Part shown: piece after piece, positions 51,224 through 62,059 of the stretch
Numbering within the stretch: position 1 is the first letter of the stretch
How the letters are laid out: each line of letters starts with the position of its first letter
NCBI GenBank assembly: GCA_014843695.1
Contig: CM026391.1
Span: forward strand, 36,657,903 to 36,721,902
Direction of reading: 5' to 3'
DNA length: 64,000 nt
From: Archivesica marissinica
Taxonomy: Eukaryota; Mollusca; Bivalvia; Venerida; Vesicomyidae
Made by a program: the position numbers and the translations under genes
Notes under the pieces: model-generated
Told to the model about the DNA's origin: nothing
What the model saw: only the letters and a program-made list of their open reading frames with translations
Databases searched by the model: none

Positions 51224-54200
51224 ATCATGTCGAGTATTTTAGATTACATTGGACTGTGCGAGAGATGTGCTGAACTAACTAGTTACAGTCACTCCTGTCG
51301 GAGTATATTACGTTACGTTGAACTGTAGTAGAGATGTGTTACAGTCACTCATGTCGGGTATATTACGTTACGTTCAACTGCAATAGAGATATGCTACAGT
51401 CACTCATGTCGGGTATATTACGTTACGTTCAACTGCAATAGAGATATGCTACAGTCACTCATGTCGGGTATATTACGTTACGTTCAACTGCAATAGAGAT
51501 ATGCTACAGTCACTCATGTCGGGTATATTACGTTACGTTCAACTGCAATAGAGATATGCTACAGTCACTCATGTCGGGTATATTACGTTACGTTCAACTG
51601 CAATAGAGATATGCTACAGTCACTCATGTCGGGTATATTACGTTACGTTCAACTGCAATAGAGATATGCTACAGTCACTCATGTCGGGTATATTACGTTA
51701 CGTTCAACTGCAGTAGAGATGTGTTACAGTCACTCATGTTGGGGTATATTACGTTACGTTCAACTGCAGTAGAGATGTGTTACAGTCACTCATGTCGGGT
51801 ATATTACGTTACGTTCAACTGCAGTAGAGATGTGTTACAGTCTCTCATGTCGGGGTATATTAGGTTCAACTGCTGTAGAGATGTGTTAGTCACTCATGAC
51901 GGGTATATTACGTTACGTTGAACTGCAGTAGAGATCTGTTACAGTCACTCATGTCGGGTATATTACGTTACGTTCAACTGCAGTAGAGATGTGTTAGTCA
52001 CTCATGTCGGGGTATATTACGTTACGTTGAACTGCAGTAGAGATGTGTTAGTCACTCATGTCGGAGTATATTACGTTACGTTGAACTGCAGTAGAGATGT
52101 GTTACAGTCACCCATGTCGGGGTATATTACGTTACGTTCGACTGCAGTAGAGATGTGTTACAGTCACTCATGTCGGGGTATATTACGTTACGTTCAACTG
52201 CAGTAGAGATGTGTTACAGTCACTCATGTCGGGGTATATTATGTTACGTTCAACTGCAGTGAGATGTGTTACAGTCACTCATGTCGGGTATATTACGTTA
52301 CGTTCAACTGCAGTAGAGATGTGTTACAGTCACTCATGTCGGGTATATTACGTTACGTTCAACTGCAGTAGAGATGTGTTACAGTCACTCATGTCGGGTA
52401 TATTACGTTACGTTCAACTGCAGTAGAGATGTGTTACAGTCACTCATGTCGGGGTATATTATGTTACGTTCAACTGCAGTAGAGATGTGTTACAGTCACT
52501 CATGTCGGGGTATATTACGTTACGTTCAACTGCAGTAGAGATGTGTTACAGTCACTCATGTCGGGTATATTACGTTACGTTCAACTGCAGTAGAGATGTG
52601 TACAGTCACTCATGTCGGGGTATATTATGTTATGTTCAACTGCAGTAGATGTGTTACAGTCACCCATGTCGGGGTATATTATGTTATGTTCAACTGCAGT
52701 AGATGTGTTACAGTCACCCATGTCGGGTATATTACGTTACGTTCAACTGCAGTAGATGTGTTACAGTCACTCATGTCGGGGTATATTACGTTACGTTCAA
52801 CTGCAGTAGAGATGTGTTACAGTCACTCATGTCGGGGTATATTACGTTACGTTCAACTGCAGTAGAGATGTGTTACAGTCACTCATGTCGGGTATATTAC
52901 GTTACGTTCAACTGCAGTAGAGATGTGTTACAGTCACCCATGTCGGGGTATATTACGTTACGTTCAACTGCAGTAGAGATGTGTTACAGTCACTCATGTC
53001 GGGGTATATTACGTTACGTTCAACTGCAGTAGAGATGTGTTACAGTCACTCATGTCGGGGTATATTACGTTACGTTCAACTGCAGTAGAGATGTGTTACA
53101 GTCACTCATGTCGGGGTATATTACGTTACGTTCAACTGCAGTAGAGATGTGTTACAGTCACTCATGTCGGGGTATATTACGTTACGTTCAACTGCAGTAG
53201 AGATGTGTTACAGTCACTCATGTCGGGGTATATTACGTTACGTTCAACTGCAGTAGAGATGTGTTACAGTCACTCATGTCGGGGTATATTACGTTACGTT
53301 CAACTGCAGTAGAGATGTGTTACAGTCACTCATGTCGGGGTATATTACGTTACGTTCAACTGCAGTAGAGATGTGTTACAGTCACTCATGTCGGGGTATA
53401 TTACGTTACGTTCAACTGCAGTAGAGATGTGTTACAGTCACTCATGTCGGGGTATATTACGTTACGTTCAACTGCAGTAGAGATGTGTTACAGTCACTCA
53501 TGTCGGGGTATATTACGTTACGTTCAACTGCAGTAGAGATGTGTTACAGTCACTCATGTCGGGTATATTACGTTACGTTCAACTGCAGTAGAGATGTGTT
53601 ACAGTCACTCATGTCGGGGTATATTACGTTACGTTCAACTGCAGTAGAGATGTGTTACAGTAACTCATGTCGGGTATATTACGTTACGTTCAACTGCAGT
53701 AGAGATGTGTTACAGTCACTCATGTCGGGGTATATTACGTTACGTTGAACTGTAGTAGAGAGTGTTACAGTAACTCATGTCGGGTATATTATGTTATGTT
53801 CAACTGCAGTAGAGATGTGTTACAGTCACTCATGTCGGGGTATATTATGTTACGTTCAACTGCAGTAGAGATGTGTTACAGTCACTCATGTCGGGGTATA
53901 TTGTTTACGTTCAACTGCAGTAGAGATGTGTTACAGTCACTCATGTCGGGGTATATTATGTTATGTTCAACTGCAGTAGATGTGTTACAGTCACTCATGT
54001 CGGGTATATTACGTTACGTTCAACTGCAGTAGAGATGTGTTACAGTCACCCATGTCGGGGTATATTACGTTACGTTCAACTGCAGTAGAGATGTGTTACA
54101 GTCACTCATGTCGGTGTATATTACGTTACGTTCAACTGCAGTAGAGATGTGTTACAGTCACTCATGTCGGGGTATATTACGTTACGTTCAACTGCAGTAG

Positions 54201-57200
54201 AGATGTGTTACAGTCACTCATGTCGGGGTATATTACGTTACGTTCAACTGCAGTAGAGATGTGTTACAGTCACTCATGTCGGGTATATTACGTTACGTTC
54301 AACTGCAGTAGAGATGTGTTACAGTCACCCATGTCGGGGTATATTACGTTACGTTCAACTGCAGTAGAGATGTGTTACAGTCACTCATGTCGGTGTATAT
54401 TACGTTACGTTCAACTGCTGTAGAGATGTGTTACAGTCACTCATGTCGGGGTATATTACGTTACGTTCAACTGCAGTAGATGTGTTACAGTCACTCATGT
54501 CGGGGTATATTACGTTACGTTCAACTGCAGTAGAGATGTGTTACAGTCACTCATGTGGGGTATATTACGTTACGTTCAACTGCAGTAGAGATGTGTTACA
54601 GTCACTCATGTCGGGTATATTACGTTACGTTCAACTGCAATAGAGATATGCTACAGTCACTCATGTCGGGTATATTACGTTACGTTCAACTGCAATAGAG
54701 ATATGCTACAGTCACTCATGTCGGGTATATTACGTACGTTCAACTGCAGTAGAGATGTGTTACAGTCACTCATGTCGGGTATATTACGTTACGTTCAACT
54801 GCAGTAGAGATGTGTTACAGTCACTCATGTCGGGGTATATTACGTTACGTTCAACTGCAGTAGAGATGTGTTACAGTCACTCATGTCGGGTATATTACGT
54901 TACGTTCAACTGCAGTAGAGATGTGTTACAGTCACTCATGTCGGGTATATTACGTTACGTTCAACTGCAGTAGAGATGTGTTACAGTCACTCATGTCGGG
55001 TATATTACGTTACGTTCAACTGCAGTAGAGATGTGTTACAGTCACTCATGTCGGGGTATATTACGTTACGTTCAACTGCAGTAGAGATGTGTTACAGTCA
55101 CTCATGTCGGGGTATATTACGTTACGTTCAACTGCAGTAGAGATGTGTTACAGTCACTCATGTCGGGGTATATTACGTTACGTTCAACTGCAGTAGAGAT
55201 GTGTTACAGTCACTCATGTCGGGGTATATTACGTTACGTTCAACTGCAGTAGAGATGTGTTACAGTCACTCATGTCGGGTATATTACGTTACGTTCAACT
55301 GCAGTAGAGATGTGTTACAGTCACTCATGTCGGGTATATTACGTTACGTTCAACTGCAGTAGAGATGTGTTACAGTCACTCATGTCGGGTATATTACGTT
55401 ACGTTCAACTGCAGTAGAGATGTGTTACAGTCACTCATGTCGGGTATATTACGTTACGTTCAACTGCAGTAGAGATGTGTTACAGTCACTCATGTCGGGT
55501 ATATTACGTTACGTTCAACTGCAGTAGAGATGTGTTACAGTCACTCATGTCGGGTATATTACGTTACGTTCAACTGCAGTAGAGATGTGTTACAGTCACT
55601 CATGTCGGGTATATTACGTTACGTTCAACTGCAGTAGAGATGTGTTACAGTCACTCATGTCGGGGTATATTACGTTACGTTCAACTGCAGTAGAGATGTG
55701 TTACAGTCACTCATGTCGGGTATATTACGTTACGTTCAACTGCAGTAGAGATGTGTTACAGTCTCTCATGTCGGGGTATATTAGGTTCAACTGCTGTAGA
55801 GATGTGTTAGTCACTCATGTCGGGTATATTACGTTACGTTCAACTGCAGTAGAGATCTGTTACAGTCACTCATGTCGGGTATATTACGTTACGTTCAACT
55901 GCAGTAGAGATGTGTTACAGTCACTCATGTCGGGGTATATTACGTTACGTTCAACTGCAGTAGAGATGTGTTACAGTCACTCATGTCGGGTATATTACGT
56001 TACGTTCAACTGCAGTAGAGATGTGTTACAGTCTCTCATGTCGGGGTATATTAGGTTCAACTGCTGTAGAGATGTGTTAGTCACTCATGTCGGGTATATT
56101 ACGTTACGTTGAACTGCAGTAGAGATCTGTTACAGTCACTCATGTCGGGTATATTACGTTACGTTCAACTGCAGTAGAGATGTGTTAGTCACTCATGTCG
56201 GGGTATATTACGTTACGTTGAACTGCAGTAGAGATGTGTTAGTCACTCATGTCGGGGTATATTACGTTACGTTGAACTGCAGTAGAGATGTGTTACAGTC
56301 ACTCATGTCGGGGTATATTACGTTACGTTCAACTGCAGTAGAGATGTGTTACAGTCACTCATGTCGGGGTATATTACGTTACGTTCAACTGCAGTAGAGA
56401 TGTGTTACAGTCACTCATGTCGGGGTATATTACGTTACGTTCAACTGCAGTAGAGATGTGTTACAGTCACTCATGTCGGGTATATTACGTTACGTTCAAC
56501 TGCAGTAGAGATGTGTTACAGTCACTCATGTCGGGTATATTACGTTACGTTCAACTGCAGTAGAGATGTGTTACAGTCACTCATGTCGGGGTATATTACG
56601 TTACGTTCAACTGCAGTAGAGATGTGTTACAGTCACTCATGTCGGGTATATTACGTTACGTTCAACTGCAGTAGAGATGTGTTACAGTCACTCATGTCGG
56701 GTATATTACGTTACGTTCAACTGCAGTAGAGATGTGTTACAGTCACTCATGTCGGGGTATATTACGTTACGTTCAACTGCAGTAGAGATGTGTTACAGTC
56801 ACTCATGTCGGGTATATTACGTTACGTTCAACTGCAGTAGAGATGTGTTACAGTCACTCATGTCGGGTATATTACGTTACGTTCAACTGCAGTAGAGATG
56901 TGTTACAGTCACTCATGTCGGGGTATATTACGTTACGTTCAACTGCAGTAGAGATGTGTTACAGTCACTCATGTCGGGTATATTACGTTACGTTCAACTG
57001 CAGTAGAGATGTGTTACAGTCACTCATGTCGGGTATATTACGTTACGTTCAACTGCAGTAGAGATGTGTTACAGTCACTCATGTCGGGGTATATTACGTT
57101 ACGTTCAACTGCAGTAGAGATGTGTTACAGTCACTCATGTCGGGTATATTACGTTACGTTCAACTGCAGTAGAGATGTGTTACAGTCACTCATGTCGGGG

Positions 57201-58636
57201 TATATTACGTTACGTTCAACTGCAGTAGAGATGTGTTACAGTCACTCATGTCGGGTATATTACGTTACGTTCAACTGCAGTAGAGATGTGTTACAGTCAC
57301 TCATGTCGGGTATATTACGTTACGTTCAACTGCAGTAGAGATGTGTTACAGTCACTCATGTCGGGGTATATTACGTTACGTTCAACTGCAGTAGAGATGT
57401 GTTAGTCACTCATGTCGGGGTATATTACGTTACGTTCAACTGCAGTAGAGATGTGTTACAGTCACTCATGTCGGGGTATATTAGTCAACTGCGTAGAGAT
57501 GTGTAGTCACTCATGTCGGGTATATTACGTTACGTTCAACTGCAGTAGAGATGTGTTACAGTCACTCATGTCGGGTATATTACGTTACGTTCAACTGCAG
57601 TAGAGATGTGTTACAGTCACTCATGTCGGGGTATATTACGTTACGTTCAACTGCAGTAGAGATGTGTTACAGTCACTCATGTCGGGTATATTACGTTACG
57701 TTCAACTGCAGTAGAGATGTGTTACAGTCACTCATGTCGGGTATATTACGTTACGTTCAACTGCAGTAGAGATGTGTTACAGTCACTCATGTCGGGTATA
57801 TTACGTTACGTTCAACTGCAGTAGAGATGTGTTACAGTCACTCATGTCGGGTATATTACGTTACGTTCAACTGCAGTAGAGATGTGTTAGTCACTCATGT
57901 CGGGGTATATTACGTTACGTTCAACTGCAGTAGAGATGTGTTACAGTCACTCATGTCGGGGTATATTACGTTACGTTCAACTGCAGTAGAGATGTGTTAC
58001 AGTCACTCATGTCGGGTATATTACGTTAAGTTCAACTGCAGTAGAGATGTGTTAGTCACTCATGTCGGGGTATATTACGTTACGTTCAACTGCAGTAGAG
58101 ATGTGTTACAGTCACTCATGTCGGGGTATATTACGTTACGTTCAACTGCAGTAGAAATGTGTTACAGTCACTCATGTCGGGGTATATTATGTTACGTTCA
58201 ACTGTAGGAGAGATGTGTTACAGTCACTCATGTCGGGGTATATTACGTTACGTTCAACTGCAGTAGAGATGTGTTACAGTCACTCATGTCGGGGTATATT
58301 ACGTTACGTTCAACTGCAGTAGAATTGTGTTACAGTCACTCATGTCGGGGTATATTATGTTACGTTCAACTGTAGGAGAGATGTGTTACAGTCACTCATG
58401 TCGGGGTATATTACGTTACGTTCAACTGCAATAGAGATGTGTTACAGTCACTCATGTCAGGGTATATTACGTTACGTTCAACTGCAGTAGAGATGTGTTA
58501 CAGTCACTCATGTCGGGGTATATTACGTTACGTTCAACTGCAGTAGAGATGTGTTACAGTCACTCATGTCGGGTATATTACGTAACGTTCAACTGCAGGA
58601 GAGATGATGTGTCAAAATCACTCCTGTCTGGGTATA
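51224..58636. repeat. 55/56-bp satellite, array 2, roughly 130 copies
   Basis: Same unit family as array 1. The left end carries consecutive CAATAGAGATATGCTAC variant units (51380-51670). Blocks match array 1 at fixed offsets: 39121-39830 with 51721-52430 (12600), 40300-40500 with 58016-58216 (17716), and 27331-27769 with 54205-54643 (26874). The right edge is seen here only: units degenerate at 58575-58636 (GAGATGATGTGTCAAAATC, CTCCTGTCTGGGTATAAAC). A 166-bp trimer (55+56+55) repeats about four times between 56511 and 57060. Confidence 0.97.
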
Positions 58637-58919
58637 AACAACCAATTGATATATCAAGTAAGTAAACTCAAATTTTTAAATCATTGTTTTTAATAACTGT
58701 AATAATTAATACATGGTTCAATGCAATCTGGTAGGCTTTATGCAAAGAGTACATAAGTTCTTTTCATTACTGGGAGGAAATTACTCGAGTCTGTCCCAGT
58801 CCCACCTATTCTGGATCATCCTTTATATACAAACAAATCATCTGAAACAACGTAATTACCAGAATGGAAATATGCAGACAGACCGCTAAAAGCTTGCATG
58901 CTATTTAGGAGAAATAGTA

Positions 58920-59652
58920 TCCACTTCCATATTCTCACCTCAACAGCTGTCTCACACCTCCATATTCTCACCTCAACAGCTGTCTCACACCTCCATATTC
59001 TCACCTCAACAGCTGTCTCACACCTCTATATTCTCACCTAAACAGCTGTCTCACACCTCCATATTCTTACCTCAACAGCTGTCTCACACCTCCATATTCT
59101 CACCTCAACAGCTGTCTCACACCTCCATATTCTCACCTCAACAGCTGTCTCACACCTCCATATTCTCACCTCAACAGCTGTCTCACACCTCCATATTCTC
59201 ACCTCAACAGCTGTCTCACACCTCCATATTCTCCCCAGTGTCTCACCTGTGTTTCATATTCTCACCTCAACAGCTGTCTCACACCTCCATATTCTTACCT
59301 CAACAGCTGTCTCACACCTCCATATTCTCACCTCAACAGCTGTCTCACACTTCCATATTCTCACCTCAACAGCTGTCTCACACCTCCATATTCTCACCTC
59401 AACAGCTGTCTCACACCTCCATATTCTCACCTCAACAGCTGTCTCACACCTCCATATTCTTACCTCAACAGCTGTCTCACACCTCCATATTCTCACCGCA
59501 ACAGCTGTCTCACACCTTCATATTCTCACCTCAACAGCTGTCTCACACCTCCATATTCTCACCTCAACAGCTGTCTCACACCCCCATATTCTCACCTCAA
59601 CAGCTGTCTCACACCTCCATATTCTCACCTCAACAGCTGTCTTATACCACAT
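58920..59652. repeat. 33-bp CT-rich minisatellite, about 22 copies
   Basis: Unit CTCAACAGCTGTCTCACACC plus TCCATATTCTCAC, period 33 bp, unrelated to the 33-bp satellite at 7-25 kb. One unit is disrupted near 59228-59262. The unit is 11 codons long with no stop in several frames, so open frames on both strands are artefacts. Contains CAGCTG in each unit. Confidence 0.95.
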
Positions 59653-60009
59653 GATTTTAGACCACATTAATAATATTTACATATACATGTATCCAAACTT
59701 TGTTATTCACACAAGTCCAAATAAATAACGTTTGTTGATTTTCAACAAAGGGTAATAATTCTTAAGTAGTAAAGTAGTTTAGTTCAAACAATATTTTATT
59801 CAAGAATGGTACATGACATAGGAATAGTTGCAACAGCACAGTTAGTATTGTGGAAAAGGTTACATAGTAACTTATTCGAATCCCTTTCTTTATAAAGTAG
59901 TTCAATGTTCATGTGACATATGCCCAACAAATTACATCCCCAATACACTGTTCAGTCGTTGACATTATCAAAATCTAGCAATATGGGAAAAAGAGTCCAC
60001 ATACAGAAA
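59653..60009. other. No gene seen
   Basis: AT-rich. The stretch TATTTTATTCAAGAATGGTA (from about 59791) is faintly similar to the sequence at 48945-48980 and may be the 3' end of a minus-strand retroelement; support is weak. Confidence 0.35.
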
Positions 60010-61059
60010 TATATGTAAACTGTATACCCAGCAATCAGCTTAAACTTTATTTATTGTACAACGATTGCGAAACAAGTTTTTAACAACTTATGTTAATCAT
60101 TCTCGTTGGCTCGGATGAAAGCGTGAATGTGGTCATTCGTGTGGGAGGAAACCAGAGTACCCGGAGAAAACCCACCTGTCCGATCTGGCGACCACCGTAC
60201 CATCTTGTTTACTTCCCGGTCCGAGGATCGAACCCGGGTTGCATTGGTGAGGAGCGAGGGTGCGAACCACTGCGCTAATCGGACAACAATACAGAACCCA
60301 TATATCCAGGTATACAGATCCTGTATATCCAAGTAAATGGGAACTGTATATCAAGTAAATGGGAACTGTATATCCAGCTATACAGATCCTGTATATCCAG
60401 ATCCTATATATCCAAGTAAATGGCTATACTGAACCTGTATATCCAAGTAAATGGGAACTGTATATCCAGCTATACAGATCCTGTATATCCAGATCCTATA
60501 TATCCAAGTAAATGGCTATACTGAACCTGTATATCCAAGTAAATGGGAACTGTATATCCAGGTATACAGATCATTTATATCCAGATGCTGTATATCCAAG
60601 TAAATGGCTATACTGAACCTGTATATCCAAGTAAATGGGAACTGTATATCCAGGTATACTGATCCTTTATATCCAGATGCTGTATATCCAAGTAAATGGC
60701 TATACTGAACCTGTATATCCAAGTAAATGGGAACTGTATATCCAGGTATATGGGAACTGTATATCCAGGTATACTGAACCTGTATATCCAAGTAAATGGG
60801 AACTGTATATCCAGGTAAATGGGAACTGTATATCCAGGTAAATGGGAACTGTATATCCAGGTAAATGGGAAATGTATATCCAGGTAAATGGGAACTGTAT
60901 ATCCAGGTAAATGGGAACTGTATATCCAGGTATACTGAACCTGTATATCCAAGTAAATGGGAACTGTATATCCAGGTAAATGGGAACTGTATATCCAGGT
61001 AAATGGGAACTGTATATCCAGGTATATGGGAACTGTATATCCAAGTAAATGGGAACTGT
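60010..61059. repeat. 23-bp satellite interrupted by a SINE, reaching gap 3
   Basis: Unit TATATCCAAGTAAATGGG plus AACTG, alternating with TATATCCAGGTATACTGAAC-type units. The left part shows a 92-bp higher-order repeat (TACAGATC or TACTGATC at 60381, 60473, 60565 and 60657); the right part is near-homogeneous TATATCCAGGTAAATGGG. Confidence 0.9.
60041..60288 (-). mobile_element. Full-length V-SINE-type (RUDI-like) SINE, inserted at the edge of the 23-bp array
   Basis: Minus strand: head GATTAGCGCAGTGG (A box) and CCGGGTTCGATCCTCGG (B box), central GGGTTTTCTCCGGGTACTC, tail ATAAGTTGTTAAAAACTTG and TTTCGCAATCGTTGTACAA with AATAAAG at the low-coordinate end. Same family as 46615-46854. The flanks on both sides resemble the 23-bp unit (60011-60038 and from 60290), so the insertion lies in the outermost part of that array. 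No clear target duplication was seen. Confidence 0.85.
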
Positions 61060-62059
61060 NNNNNNNNNNNNNNNNNNNNNNNNNNNNNNNNNNNNNNNNN
61101 NNNNNNNNNNNNNNNNNNNNNNNNNNNNNNNNNNNNNNNNNNNNNNNNNNNNNNNNNNNNNNNNNNNNNNNNNNNNNNNNNNNNNNNNNNNNNNNNNNNN
61201 NNNNNNNNNNNNNNNNNNNNNNNNNNNNNNNNNNNNNNNNNNNNNNNNNNNNNNNNNNNNNNNNNNNNNNNNNNNNNNNNNNNNNNNNNNNNNNNNNNNN
61301 NNNNNNNNNNNNNNNNNNNNNNNNNNNNNNNNNNNNNNNNNNNNNNNNNNNNNNNNNNNNNNNNNNNNNNNNNNNNNNNNNNNNNNNNNNNNNNNNNNNN
61401 NNNNNNNNNNNNNNNNNNNNNNNNNNNNNNNNNNNNNNNNNNNNNNNNNNNNNNNNNNNNNNNNNNNNNNNNNNNNNNNNNNNNNNNNNNNNNNNNNNNN
61501 NNNNNNNNNNNNNNNNNNNNNNNNNNNNNNNNNNNNNNNNNNNNNNNNNNNNNNNNNNNNNNNNNNNNNNNNNNNNNNNNNNNNNNNNNNNNNNNNNNNN
61601 NNNNNNNNNNNNNNNNNNNNNNNNNNNNNNNNNNNNNNNNNNNNNNNNNNNNNNNNNNNNNNNNNNNNNNNNNNNNNNNNNNNNNNNNNNNNNNNNNNNN
61701 NNNNNNNNNNNNNNNNNNNNNNNNNNNNNNNNNNNNNNNNNNNNNNNNNNNNNNNNNNNNNNNNNNNNNNNNNNNNNNNNNNNNNNNNNNNNNNNNNNNN
61801 NNNNNNNNNNNNNNNNNNNNNNNNNNNNNNNNNNNNNNNNNNNNNNNNNNNNNNNNNNNNNNNNNNNNNNNNNNNNNNNNNNNNNNNNNNNNNNNNNNNN
61901 NNNNNNNNNNNNNNNNNNNNNNNNNNNNNNNNNNNNNNNNNNNNNNNNNNNNNNNNNNNNNNNNNNNNNNNNNNNNNNNNNNNNNNNNNNNNNNNNNNNN
62001 NNNNNNNNNNNNNNNNNNNNNNNNNNNNNNNNNNNNNNNNNNNNNNNNNNNNNNNNNNN
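61060..62059. other. Assembly gap (1000 N)
   Basis: Placeholder of exactly 1000 N lying between the 23-bp and 25-bp arrays; the junction between these families is therefore unknown. Confidence 0.99.

Noticed and set aside
26388..58655. ACAACCAATT on both sides of the 55/56-bp satellite (26391 and 58638) as an insertion-site duplication
   Set aside because: Only about ten AT-rich bases match, and the left copy is about 60 bp away from the array edge, so chance is sufficient.
58920..59652. Frames with HTSIFSPQQLS repeats and the opposite-strand RIWRCETAVEV repeats
   Set aside because: By-product of the 33-bp CT-rich minisatellite, open in several frames on both strands.
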